Origin: JBMOKU01 sp049324315
GTDB taxonomy: Bacteria > Bacillota > Clostridia > Peptostreptococcales > Thermotaleaceae
DNA length: 64,000 nucleotides
Reading direction: 5' to 3'
Assembly (NCBI GenBank): GCA_049324315.1
Contig: JBMOKU010000057.1
Location: forward strand, 62,001 to 126,000
A program made the position numbers and the translations under genes. Below the pieces are notes generated by a model that was given only the letters and a program-made list of their open reading frames with translations, was not told the DNA's origin and made no database searches. Below are positions 24,414-32,113 of the stretch, one piece after another (positions within the stretch are counted from its first letter, which is position 1; every line of letters starts with the position of its first letter).

Positions 24414-24824
24414 CTAAGATGCTTTACCTTGAATCATGTTTTGATCTTTAGCTACCTTCGCTTTTTCCCATGCTTGATAATGGCTAAGCAAATCCAGCGA
24501 CCTTTTTATTAGCTTGTCCTGTACCTTTGAACTATCTTTAAGAATGTTGGCCATCTGCACCAATTGAATATCTAGATATTTAGGATTTTGAAGCTTGCTA
24601 GCAAAAGAAGATGGATTCGTTTTGTTTATTGATGCAGAAAGAGACTCCTTGAATATCAGCAGCAGAAAACTGGTTTTCTTTTGCTTCGGAACTTTTTTTG
24701 TTTCCTCATAAACCTGATTAAAAAACTTCTCTAGATTACGTTTTCTATAATAATAAAATGCAAAACCTATCCCGACTCCTAAACTTATTATTGTCCCTAC
24801 AATTAACATACTCGTATTGCCCAT
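24414..24824 (-). CDS. Hypothetical single-pass membrane protein
   Basis: A 136-residue protein with an N-terminal membrane helix (about residues 6-25, LIVGTIISLGVGIGFAFYYY) followed by a basic stop and a helical cytoplasmic part rich in Lys, Leu and Ser. I recognise no family. An AAAAGGGGGAGC ribosome binding site lies before the ATG at 24824. It is convergent with hflX and alone. Confidence 0.6.
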   Translation of the reverse strand: MGNTSMLIVGTIISLGVGIGFAFYYYRKRNLEKFFNQVYEETKKVPKQKKTSFLLLIFKESLSASINKTNPSSFASKLQNPKYLDIQLVQMANILKDSSKVQDKLIKRSLDLLSHYQAWEKAKVAKDQNMIQGKAS

Positions 24825-24930
24825 AAATAAGCTCCCCCTTTTTTAAGATATACTTTTTATTTTACCATAGGTCGTTTGAAAATACACTGTCTATAGAGAC
24901 TTGGAACAAAATAAAGAGGTGAGGTGAGAT

Positions 24931-25047
24931 ATGCTTTTAGTAAGGTTATCCGGAGTACCCTTTGAAAAATACATCAAAGGTTCCGAAGCTCAAAGCAGTC
25001 CTAAAGATTTTGTGACGGAAGTATATTTCTCGGTATATAAGAAATAA
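24931..25047 (+). pseudogene. Remnant of a GyrI-like effector-binding protein
   Basis: This 38-codon frame encodes GVPFEKYIKGSEAQSSPKDF and ends VYFSVYKK. It matches the last residues of the MerR/GyrI gene that ends at 26581 (GAPFEKYIKGPEAQRSPKDF) at DNA and protein level, with scattered substitutions. Upstream of about 24950 the similarity stops. A GAGGTGAGG site precedes the ATG, so a short peptide may still be made. It looks like the 3' end of an old paralogue whose front part was deleted. Confidence 0.75.
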
Positions 25048-25060
25048 AGGATGATAGAAG

Positions 25061-25096
25061 AACTGCCCATTCATGAGTTGAGGGGTAGTTTTGTTT
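25061..25096 (+). terminator. Terminator after the GyrI remnant
   Basis: AACTGCCC (25061-25068) pairs with GGGGTAGTT (25082-25090), followed by TTGTTTT. The intact paralogue also ends in a terminator with a CTGCC/GGTGG stem. Confidence 0.7.
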
Positions 25097-25208
25097 TAAG
25101 AAATTGATAAGCACGATTTGATATGAATTTAGTTATAGAAATATGCTATAATGGTTTTACAAGATGATATGTGACGGACAAAACTAGTAGGGGAAGGAGG
25201 CAATACAG

Positions 25209-25520
25209 GTGACAAATGAGGAATTTCAAAGTTTGGTGGTGCATGAGCTAAAAGAAATGAAAGGTCAGCTAAAAGAAATGAAAGGCCAGTTAAAAGAAAT
25301 GAAAAGCCAGTTAAATGAAAATACTCAATTATTAAGAGCACTGGAACATAAAGCAGATGTCAATAAATCAGAACATGACAAGATATTTTTTGATGTCGCA
25401 GAGCTGTCTTCAGAAGTGAAAAAAGGATTTATAGACCTAACAGAAATAAATAAATCTTTGATGGAAATGTACGGTTCCCATGAAGCAGAAATCAGAACGT
25501 TGAGACGGAAAACGGTGTAA
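25209..25520 (+). CDS. Small coiled-coil protein with LKEMKGQ heptads
   Basis: A 103-residue protein from a GTG start; AAGGAGG lies upstream. After a short N-terminal segment there are three tandem seven-residue units (LKEMKGQ, LKEMKGQ, LKEMKSQ) and then further heptad-like sequence with LLRALEHKADVN and a charged C-terminus. It has no Cys and no membrane segment and is predicted as one long coiled coil. Similar small proteins are common in clostridia and have no known function. It is a single gene with its own ribosome binding site. Confidence 0.65.
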   Translation: MTNEEFQSLVVHELKEMKGQLKEMKGQLKEMKSQLNENTQLLRALEHKADVNKSEHDKIFFDVAELSSEVKKGFIDLTEINKSLMEMYGSHEAEIRTLRRKTV

Positions 25521-25665
25521 ACTGAATAGAGAGAGAAGAATAGTCCAGGTAGAAAAGCTTGGGCTTTTTTACTTCTCAAAATACTATGAATGACGTAAGC
25601 TAGAGAAGCTTGGATAACAAGGTGTAAATTTGAAAATTGAAATTAAAAAAATTAATGAAAATGTA

Positions 25666-25696
25666 TTGACCTTGCCACGATGGGAACCTCTATAAT
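25666..25696 (+). promoter_or_regulatory. MerR-type promoter with 19-bp spacer
   Basis: TTGACC (25666-25671) and TATAAT (25691-25696) are 19 bp apart, the overlong spacer typical of promoters that MerR proteins untwist. The spacer contains the imperfect dyad GAnnTTnCCAnnnTGGnAAnnTC (25668-25690). It precedes a MerR gene, so autoregulation is likely. Confidence 0.75.
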
Positions 25697-25765
25697 GAAG
25701 ATAACAGAAGACGTCATCTGTAACAAAAGGTGTTTAAGCTGCACCGATGCGCAAGGAGGAAAGGT

Positions 25766-26581
25766 ATGTATACGATTGGACAATTTTCGAAAATTGGAAA
25801 AGTTTCCTGCAAGATGCTTCGCCACTATGATAAGATCGAGTTATTTAGACCCAGCTTTGTTCACCCTGATAATCAATACAGATTTTATACTAAAGAACAG
25901 GTACAAGACATCTTATTTATTAATAGACTGAAGATGTATGGATTTTCCCTGGAAGAAATCAAACAAATACTGGAGTCAAGACAGTCGCAATATCTTCAGG
26001 AGATGATGGAAAGTAAAGCAAAACAATTGGCAGAGGAGATAAAGAGTCATCAGTTTGTACTACAGGAAATCCATGAGCAGATTGAAAAATTGAAAAAAGG
26101 AGTGAATATAATGGAAAGAAGAACAAAATATGATATTCAAACCGCTGAATTAAAAGGATTTACGGTATTAAGTATAAGAAATACTACTTCTATGGAGAAT
26201 ATAAGCAGTGTGATCGGAAAAGTATTCGAAAACATACACAGAAATGGGCTTCGTGTCACAGGGCATGTTATGACTATCTATTATGACCAGGATTTTGACC
26301 CGGAAAGTGCCGATGTAGAAGTGTGCGTCCCCGTAGACAGGGAATTCAAATCAGAAAATATCTCAACAAGAACATTAGAAGGAGGACTTCATGTCTATAC
26401 GACTCATATAGGACCTTACAGCGAAGTTGGTGAAGCATATGGCGAACTGATGGACTGGATCAAAGAAGAGGGATACGAGATAACTGGGGCACCCTTTGAA
26501 AAATACATCAAAGGACCTGAAGCTCAACGCAGTCCCAAAGATTTTGTGACGGAAGTATATTTCCCGGTATATAAGAAATAA
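25766..26581 (+). CDS. MerR family regulator with GyrI-like effector-binding domain
   Basis: I start at the ATG encoding MYTIGQFSKIGKVSCK (25766), after AAGGAGGAAAGGT. The 271-residue protein has a MerR winged helix (residues 1-70), an antiparallel coiled coil around residues 75-110, and a GyrI/AraC-type effector-binding domain to the end (EGGLHVYTTHIGPYSEVGEAY; GAPFEKYIKG). It resembles BmrR-type multidrug sensors. No pump gene is adjacent, so it may act on itself or at a distant site. A decayed copy of its 3' end lies at 24931. Confidence 0.85.
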   Translation: MYTIGQFSKIGKVSCKMLRHYDKIELFRPSFVHPDNQYRFYTKEQVQDILFINRLKMYGFSLEEIKQILESRQSQYLQEMMESKAKQLAEEIKSHQFVLQEIHEQIEKLKKGVNIMERRTKYDIQTAELKGFTVLSIRNTTSMENISSVIGKVFENIHRNGLRVTGHVMTIYYDQDFDPESADVEVCVPVDREFKSENISTRTLEGGLHVYTTHIGPYSEVGEAYGELMDWIKEEGYEITGAPFEKYIKGPEAQRSPKDFVTEVYFPVYKK

Positions 26582-26589
26582 AGCATATA

Positions 26590-26636
26590 AAAAGCTGCCT
26601 GAAAGACCTTATATAGGGTCAAGGGTGGCTTTTTTA
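26590..26636 (+). terminator. Terminator of the MerR/GyrI gene
   Basis: AAAAGCTGCC pairs with GGTGGCTTTT around an inner GACC/GGGTC hairpin; a T-run follows. The rest of 26637-26976 holds only the family B repeat and no gene that I can support. Confidence 0.7.
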
Positions 26637-26865
26637 TTGGAATTTGAAAAAATTTACTTTTCCCTTTCAAAATATAACCTATCAGCATATAATATATTTA
26701 TGCAAAAGATAAGAAACCTTAAAAAGAACCAGAATACAAAGATATATAGATGCAATGAAAGTGTAAGTTGTACCAATTCTGTTGAACGGACAGGTTGGCG
26801 CTCAAAATGAGGAAAAATCAGTTGTTCAGTATAAATTTTACGCCTTTAAAGTGGGTTATAATTTC

Positions 26866-26912
26866 TGCGGGTCGACGAGGGCGTCGACCCCTATGAAAGA
26901 GAATACATTCTA
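26866..26912 (-). repeat. Family B hairpin repeat, copy 7 (inverted)
   Basis: On the minus strand it reads GAATGTATTCTCTTTCATAG then GGG with the perfect hairpin GGGTCGACG-CCCT-CGTCGACCC. It is the only copy in this orientation. Confidence 0.7.
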
Positions 26913-26976
26913 TACTAAAGGTGCATCTCTATAAAGATACTATTTCTAATTGCTGCGCAGTAGAATGGAGGCTATG

Positions 26977-27576
26977 ATGAAAAAATATCTAAAAAAAATT
27001 CACTACAATGCTCCTGTTATCCTTACTTTCACATTCTTATCATTATTTGTATTGTTTCTAGGCATATTTACCGAAGATCGTTCTACAGGACTGCTATTTT
27101 CCGTATACAGAGGGTCTATGACAGACTTCTTTTCCTATATAAGGCTATTTGGTCATGTTCTAGGTCATTCTGATTATGAACATTTCTTTAATAATTTCCT
27201 TCTGATCCTCCTTGTAGGTCCTATGCTGGAGGAAAAATATGGATCAAAAAATATGATGCGAATGATTGCTTTGACAGCTGTTATCACTGGCGTGCTGCAT
27301 ATTGTATTCTTCGGTTCTACCGTGCTTTTAGGGGCCAGTGGTGTTGTATTCATGCTTATTGTATTGAGTTCTTTTGCTAATACGAAAAAAGACAGTATAC
27401 CCCTCACACTTATATTCGTGATGGTTATATTTGTTGGAAAAGAGATATATGATGGATTATTCTCACAGGATAATATATCTCAGATCACCCATATTATCGG
27501 AGGGTTTTGTGGCGGTTTTTTTGGATATAGGATGAATAAAGAAAAAGTAAAAGAAAAGTCATTACCACCCGCTTAG
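26977..27576 (+). CDS. Rhomboid family intramembrane serine protease
   Basis: Two ATGs follow GGAGG; the second (26977) has better spacing. The protein of about 199 residues has six membrane segments, the HSDYEHFFNNFLLI region (conserved His and Asn), the catalytic serine in LGASGVVF, and the catalytic His in THIIGGFCGGFFGYR. It would cut single-pass membrane proteins within the bilayer. The substrate is unknown and no candidate lies next to it. A terminator hairpin overlaps the last codons. Confidence 0.85.
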   Translation: MKKYLKKIHYNAPVILTFTFLSLFVLFLGIFTEDRSTGLLFSVYRGSMTDFFSYIRLFGHVLGHSDYEHFFNNFLLILLVGPMLEEKYGSKNMMRMIALTAVITGVLHIVFFGSTVLLGASGVVFMLIVLSSFANTKKDSIPLTLIFVMVIFVGKEIYDGLFSQDNISQITHIIGGFCGGFFGYRMNKEKVKEKSLPPA

Positions 27577-27592
27577 CGGGTGGTTTTCACTA
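27564..27592 (+). terminator. Terminator overlapping the rhomboid stop codon
   Basis: ACCACCCGCT (27564-27573) and AGCGGGTGGT (27575-27584) form a tight hairpin followed by TTTTC; the TAG stop is inside the loop region. Confidence 0.75.
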
Positions 27593-27647
27593 GCCAAACT
27601 TCATTTTACTTTGAGATTATCATATTAAATACGAGGAGGGTGATGAA

Positions 27648-28781
27648 ATGAAGGAATTAAGATTTCATGGAGAGTTGATTGTTACAGGGAAGAATTCAAT
27701 TGAATACTTGAAGAAGCTGGATTGTAAAAGGGTAATGATCGTTACAGGACAAAGTGCCATGTATCGAAATAATACGATGGAGAGAATCCAGCATATTCTA
27801 AGTGAAAAGGGATGTACAATCGAGGTGTATTCAGGAATCAAAGCCAATCCTACGACTACGGATGTTAAACTAGGGGTAGAAAAGATGAGGGAGTTTCAGC
27901 CAGACCTTTTAATTGGTGTAGGAGGAGGCTCTGCCATCGATGTATCTAAGGTGATGGGATTGTTTTATGAGTATCCTGAATATGATTTCCATAGGGCAGT
28001 AAGGGAAGATCTTCCTGAAAGGAGAAAAACACTAAAGCTCGTGGCCATACCTTCTACTTCAGGGACAGCTACAGAGGTGACACGGGCTGCAGTTATCACC
28101 TTTGCAGAAAATAATATCAAGATCGGATTGAAATCCAACGCTTTTATTCCTGACGCTGCTATCTTAGATCCGATCGTCACGCTTTCCATGCCGAAGCATA
28201 TTGTAGCTGAAACAGGGATGGATGCAGTGACCCATGGGGTAGAGGCCTATATCAATAAAAATATTGATGATTTTACAGCTTGTCTGGCTAAAGGCGCTGT
28301 GGAAGGATTGTTTAAATTCTTGCCGGATTCTTTTGAAAAGGGAGATGTATATAGCAGGGAAAAGATACATAATTATCAATGCATGGCAGGCTGTGCCTTT
28401 ACAAACGTAGGATTGGGGATGGCCCATGGTATTTCCCATGCGATCGGAGGAATGTTTGATTACGGCCATGGGTTGACCAATGCCGTAGCACTTCCTTATG
28501 TATTAAGATTTAATAAAAAGGATGAGGAAGTGGCTCAAAGGCTTGATGAATTAGCACGATCAATTGATGAAGAAGATTTCATCAAAGCAGTAGAAAGCCT
28601 AAATAAGCGATTGGGAATACCAAGTTCCTTCCGAGATATGGGAATTTCTCAAAGGGATTTTGAGAAAAATTTTGAAGAACTTGTAGATAATTCTTTAAAA
28701 GGCTCTACACGCGCAAATCCAATACCTGTTACAAAGGAAGCCATGAAAAGGATTCTGTGGGATATATTTGAAGGGAAATAG
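27648..28781 (+). CDS. Iron-containing alcohol dehydrogenase
   Basis: A 377-residue group III alcohol dehydrogenase. The NAD-binding GVGGGSAIDVSKVM, the IPSTSGTATEVTRAAVI loop, and the iron ligands (Asp in DAVTHGVEAYI, His in NVGLGMAHGISHAIGG and FDYGHGLTNAVALP) are all present. Length and motifs are those of clostridial NADH-dependent butanol or 1,3-propanediol dehydrogenase-like enzymes; the physiological aldehyde is not known. It starts after GAGGAGGGTGATGAA and ends at a bidirectional terminator. Confidence 0.88.
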   Translation: MKELRFHGELIVTGKNSIEYLKKLDCKRVMIVTGQSAMYRNNTMERIQHILSEKGCTIEVYSGIKANPTTTDVKLGVEKMREFQPDLLIGVGGGSAIDVSKVMGLFYEYPEYDFHRAVREDLPERRKTLKLVAIPSTSGTATEVTRAAVITFAENNIKIGLKSNAFIPDAAILDPIVTLSMPKHIVAETGMDAVTHGVEAYINKNIDDFTACLAKGAVEGLFKFLPDSFEKGDVYSREKIHNYQCMAGCAFTNVGLGMAHGISHAIGGMFDYGHGLTNAVALPYVLRFNKKDEEVAQRLDELARSIDEEDFIKAVESLNKRLGIPSSFRDMGISQRDFEKNFEELVDNSLKGSTRANPIPVTKEAMKRILWDIFEGK

Positions 28782-28848
28782 CTACGGTTATATGTATTGG
28801 ACGAAAGTTGATAGTATCCACAATGAAAGGAAGGATGATTACAACTAG

Positions 28849-28900
28849 AAAGGTATAGGGCAGACTTATTATTTATAAGTTTGCTCTATACCTTTTCTTT
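28849..28900. terminator. Bidirectional terminator
   Basis: AGGTATAG-GCA-ACTTA pairs with TAAGT-TGC-CTATACCT, with one or two bulged bases and T-rich tails on both strands. It lies between the convergent ADH and nitroreductase genes. Confidence 0.8.
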
Positions 28901-28911
28901 TCGTAGTACAG

Positions 28912-29466
28912 CTATTTTATATACGACACAACATTTTCTTTACGTTTGGGTGCAGCTGGCTGTATGGATGATGCCTTATAACCGAGGCTGACAGCATACA
29001 CAGGTTTATAGCCTTCTTTGAAGTTAAGTCCATCGATTTGCTCACCGCTGGCAAAGAAGAAATTGGCCAGACCGATCCAGCAGGAACCGATGTTTAGACT
29101 CTCCGCAGCAAGCAGCATATTTTGTATGGCAGCGCAGCAGTCAGCGGTCGTTGAGATTGCGTCTTCTTTGCCTGATACGATGACAACCGTTGGGGCGTTA
29201 TAGAAAATATGGAGATTTTCATTCTTACCTAGTTTTGCTATCCATTCTACATCGGACTTTGCCGCATAATCCTTTGATTTTCTGCTGAGAGCATCAATCA
29301 ATGCTTTGTTTTGAATGACTGTAAAATGCCATGGCTGTTGATTATGTCCTGAAGGAGCAAAAGTAGCTGCTTCCATGATCTTCTCCAACTCTGAATCCTG
29401 GAGCTGCTCCGGTTTATAGGCGCGGATACTTCTTCTGTTTTTAATGGTTTCTAAAACGGAATTCAT
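28912..29466 (-). CDS. Nitroreductase family protein
   Basis: I start at the ATG encoding MNSVLETIKNRRSIR (29466) behind TTGGAGGTATAATC. The 184-residue protein has the FMN-binding RRSIRAYKPEQL and ATFAPSGHNQQPWHF, and the C-terminal SLGYKASS. Nitroreductases reduce quinones, flavins or nitroaromatics with NAD(P)H. It diverges from an HxlR-type regulator gene; such pairs usually respond to quinone or disulfide stress, as with YodB/HypR in Bacillus. Confidence 0.88.
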   Translation of the reverse strand: MNSVLETIKNRRSIRAYKPEQLQDSELEKIMEAATFAPSGHNQQPWHFTVIQNKALIDALSRKSKDYAAKSDVEWIAKLGKNENLHIFYNAPTVVIVSGKEDAISTTADCCAAIQNMLLAAESLNIGSCWIGLANFFFASGEQIDGLNFKEGYKPVYAVSLGYKASSIQPAAPKRKENVVSYIK

Positions 29467-29492
29467 GATTATACCTCCAATTTTTGTGATAA

Positions 29493-29508
29493 AACAAATG
29501 CATTTGTT
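29493..29508. promoter_or_regulatory. 16-bp palindrome before the nitroreductase gene
   Basis: AACAAATGCATTTGTT is a perfect palindrome about 27 bases upstream of the nitroreductase start, in the divergent promoter region. It may be an operator; its binder is unknown. Confidence 0.4.
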
Positions 29509-29579
29509 CTTGACAGAATTCATGATATAATAATAGCCTAAACATATAGATACGGCAAGAACTTACATTTTTGTGCTAT

Positions 29580-29608
29580 AGTATCAAAAAGGATACTGTC
29601 ATAGTATC
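29580..29608. promoter_or_regulatory. Probable HxlR operator
   Basis: AGTATC (29580-29585) and GATACT (29592-29597) form an inverted repeat with a 6-base spacer; a third AGTATC follows at 29603-29608. HxlR-family regulators bind inverted TACT/AGTA-type repeats, and this lies just before the HxlR gene. Confidence 0.55.
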
Positions 29609-29624
29609 AGAAAGGAATGGAATA

Positions 29625-29978
29625 ATGGAGAAAGATACTTGTATGTTAGAACAATGTCCAATGGTATTAACCCAGAATCTGATCGGTGGGAAGTGGAAAA
29701 TGGTAATATTATGGCATTTAAGCAAAGGCACCAAACGCTTCAGTGAACTGAAAAGAGTGATACCAGCTATTACGCAAAAAATGCTTACCCAGCAGTTAAG
29801 AGAGCTTGAAAGTGATGTGCTTATAGAAAGAACTGTATATCCTGTTGTACCACCGAAGGTGGAGTACAGTTTGACGGATAACGGCAGGAAGCTGATGCCC
29901 ATATTTGAAATGATGTGTAGATGGGGTGTAGAATATACAAAAAACAGACTGCAAATGGAAGAAAAGGATATTATATAA
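29625..29978 (+). CDS. HxlR family transcriptional regulator
   Basis: I start at the ATG encoding MEKDTCMLEQCPMVL (29625) after AAAGGAATGG. The 117-residue protein is a single HxlR winged helix: LIGGKWKMVILWHLSKGTKRFSEL, TQKMLTQQLRELESD and a C-terminal KVEYSLTDNGRKL wing. Two N-terminal cysteines (Cys6 and Cys11) stand at the place of the redox-sensing cysteine of thiol-switch members such as YodB and HypR. It probably controls the divergent nitroreductase gene and itself. Confidence 0.88.
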   Translation: MEKDTCMLEQCPMVLTQNLIGGKWKMVILWHLSKGTKRFSELKRVIPAITQKMLTQQLRELESDVLIERTVYPVVPPKVEYSLTDNGRKLMPIFEMMCRWGVEYTKNRLQMEEKDII

Positions 29979-30020
29979 TGATTGCTTGATTATTAAAAGT
30001 GATGTTTCAATATATTTTAT

Positions 30021-30080
30021 AACACATAGGAAATTACGGACTTTCTTAAATCGTGAATAAGCCATAATTTCCTATGTGTT
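30021..30080. repeat. Hairpin repeat (family C), copy 2
   Basis: AACACATAGGAAATTA (30021-30036) and TAATTTCCTATGTGTT (30065-30080) form a perfect 16-bp stem. It is clearly the same element as 21704-21766 in the erm leader, with the same flanks TTTTAT and TTTCA. The loop sequences differ. Confidence 0.75.
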
Positions 30081-30189
30081 TCAACAAAGCTTACCTATTT
30101 TAATCTTCAGAAAGAAGGTCTTGTTCTTTTAAAGAGGATGAAGTCCGACTTTTAGCATAGAATGGAAAGATCATTTTTAAGAGGCTATA

Positions 30190-30783
30190 TTACTTTTTCA
30201 ATTCTTGCTTTCCAGTCACTTTGCTTGTATCATCCATTTTAAATGTTGCCTTTGCTTCATCGGTGGTAAAGTACACGTTTCCATCAACCGTTGCATCTAC
30301 TAACTCAAAGTTATCGGCTGAAACATAAACATCACCTTTAAAAGTTCCGCTCTGAATTCTAGCATTTGGACTATTAATCGTAAGTTTTGGTGCTGTCAAC
30401 GTATATCTGGCGGTTACATTTCTGTTTTCATCCTGTTCGTATAAAGCTATCTTACGCTGTATAACATCCTTGCCATCAGCATCTTTCTTACCGTTTTTAT
30501 ATTCGCCGTCCAGTACCAGTTCCTTATCAAAGGTTAAATCTTTTAATGTTGCAATAATCCATGTACCATCCGTGCTGCTGATAGCCTTCTCAAAGGCATC
30601 TTCCGTATCTACGATTGAAGCTGTTGTTACCACATCAGGTGTTGTTTCCGGCGGGGTTGTTTGTGGTGGAGTTTCTGCCTGCTCTTGTTCTGGTGTCGGC
30701 TCTGGAGTAGGAGCTGGCTGCGTACATCCTGTAAAAAATGCAGTTAATAGAACTAACGTTAATAAGATAACTTTAACTTTCAT
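30190..30783 (-). CDS. Lipoprotein of unknown function
   Basis: A 197-residue protein with a lipoprotein signal peptide (MKVKVILLTLVLLTAFFTGC, cleavage before Cys). A Pro/Thr/Glu-rich linker of about 35 residues follows. The mature domain is rich in short beta-strand repeats (LTINSPNARIQSGTF, VYVSADNFELVDATVDGNVYF), which suggests a right-handed beta-helix. It would be anchored outside the cytoplasmic membrane. I recognise no family. AAGGAGGATTTC precedes the ATG; it stands alone. Confidence 0.7.
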   Translation of the reverse strand: MKVKVILLTLVLLTAFFTGCTQPAPTPEPTPEQEQAETPPQTTPPETTPDVVTTASIVDTEDAFEKAISSTDGTWIIATLKDLTFDKELVLDGEYKNGKKDADGKDVIQRKIALYEQDENRNVTARYTLTAPKLTINSPNARIQSGTFKGDVYVSADNFELVDATVDGNVYFTTDEAKATFKMDDTSKVTGKQELKK

Positions 30784-31085
30784 TTTGAAATCCTCCTTGT
30801 AGTAATATGATTTTTATCTCAATTACAGTATTACCAGAATGATAGAGATTAATGTAGCGTCTAATGTTTTTGATAAATAATGAAGATTTTTGCATTTCCT
30901 TGGTTTTTTATAGTAGGTAGAAAGGCAAAGTTTTGGAAAAAGCTATGACGAGTATTTCTGTTGATACATAGACCTGTTTGTCTAACTAGGTTCTAGGGAT
31001 TGACAAATTGATATTTTAGGTATAATATAATCTATTAGGAGGGAAAATATCCTCTGGATGAAAGCCCTTCTACGGAATTATATAT

Positions 31086-31169
31086 GCGGGTGTGCTGGAA
31101 TTGGCAGACAGGCATGATTCAGGCTCATGTGTGAAGAACGTATGGGTTCAAATCCCATCACCCGCACCA
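31086..31169 (+). tRNA. tRNA-Leu (anticodon CAG)
   Basis: The 84-base gene has a 7-bp acceptor stem GCGGGTG/CACCCGC, discriminator A and encoded CCA (31167-31169). The anticodon stem GCATGA/TCATGT encloses the loop TTCAGGC, giving anticodon CAG, and the T loop is GGGTTCAAATCCC. The long variable arm fits class II tRNA-Leu. A TTGACA/TATAAT-like promoter lies near 31000-31031. It decodes CUG. Confidence 0.95.
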
Positions 31170-31229
31170 TTCTTTTAACGATAATCAGTATGGATATACT
31201 GGTTATTTATTTTTGAAGGTGAATAATGA

Positions 31230-31262
31230 ATAAGGATAAGCCACTTGGCTTATCCTTATGTA
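31230..31262. terminator. Bidirectional terminator after metQ
   Basis: ATAAGGATAAGCC (31230-31242) pairs with GGCTTATCCTTAT (31247-31259). It ends the minus-strand met operon and may back up the weaker tRNA hairpin CAGTAT/ATACTG near 31187-31203. Confidence 0.8.
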
Positions 31263-31274
31263 TTTTCAGCTATA

Positions 31275-32102
31275 TTAAAAAGCTGGAACAACAGCTCCGT
31301 TATATTTTTCATCAATAAACTTTCTTACATCCTCTGACTGAAGAACTTCTATTAGCTTTTGAATGTTTGCATTGTCCTTATCTTCAGGGCGGATGGTTAC
31401 GATGTTTGCGTATGGAGATTCGCTGCCTTCAATGATAAGGGCATCCTCTTTCGGATTTAATTGACCTTCTAGGGCATAGTTTGTATTGATAATGGAAGCA
31501 TCTACATCTTCCAGTGTACGAGGCAGCTGTGCTGCATCAATAGGCTTGAATACAAGGTTTTTTGGATTCTCAACAATATCTTTTTCTGTAGCTTCCAATC
31601 CTGCATCTGCACTTAGTTTGATGATCCCATTAGCATCCAGCAGGATAAGGGCTCTTCCTTCGTTGGTTGGATCGTTAGGGATTGTAATTGTAGCGCCATC
31701 ACTAAGTTCATCAACAGACTTAATTTTCTTTGAGTATAATCCCAGGGGTTCTACGTGTACTGTTCCTGCGCTGATCATTTCGATCTTGTGCTCCCTTGCG
31801 AATGCTTCCATATACGGAACATGCTGAAAGAAATTGGCGTCCAATTCTTTAGTGGACAGAGCAAGATTAGGGTTTACATAATCAGTGAACTCTACGATCT
31901 CAAGTTTAATACCTTGTTCTTCCAGCTTTGGTTGAATAAACTGAAGAATTTCTGCATGAGGTACAGGGGTAGCACCAACCTTTAACGTTACGGCTTCAGT
32001 GCTGCTCTGTGTTGTTGGTTCAGCTTGCTTTGGTGTGCAGGCTGAGAACAGCAGTGTTACTGTTAATAAAGCGAATAAGGTAATCAATAATTTTCTTTTC
32101 AT
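31275..32102 (-). CDS. metQ: Methionine ABC transporter substrate-binding lipoprotein MetQ
   Basis: A 275-residue NlpA/MetQ family lipoprotein with lipobox LLFSAC. The mature protein has KVGATPVPHAEILQFIQP, the ANFFQHVPYMEAFAREH ligand loop and TIPNDPTNEGRALILL typical of D/L-methionine binders. It lies outside the membrane and delivers methionine to MetNI. It is last in the metN-metI-metQ order on this strand, 11 bases after metI, all behind two SAM-I riboswitches. Confidence 0.94.
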   Translation of the reverse strand: MKRKLLITLFALLTVTLLFSACTPKQAEPTTQSSTEAVTLKVGATPVPHAEILQFIQPKLEEQGIKLEIVEFTDYVNPNLALSTKELDANFFQHVPYMEAFAREHKIEMISAGTVHVEPLGLYSKKIKSVDELSDGATITIPNDPTNEGRALILLDANGIIKLSADAGLEATEKDIVENPKNLVFKPIDAAQLPRTLEDVDASIINTNYALEGQLNPKEDALIIEGSESPYANIVTIRPEDKDNANIQKLIEVLQSEDVRKFIDEKYNGAVVPAF

Positions 32103-32113
32103 ATCTATTCCTC

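Noticed and set aside
26625..26810. 61-codon ORF after the MerR/GyrI gene
   Set aside because: Its start lies in the T-run of a terminator and there is no ribosome binding site.
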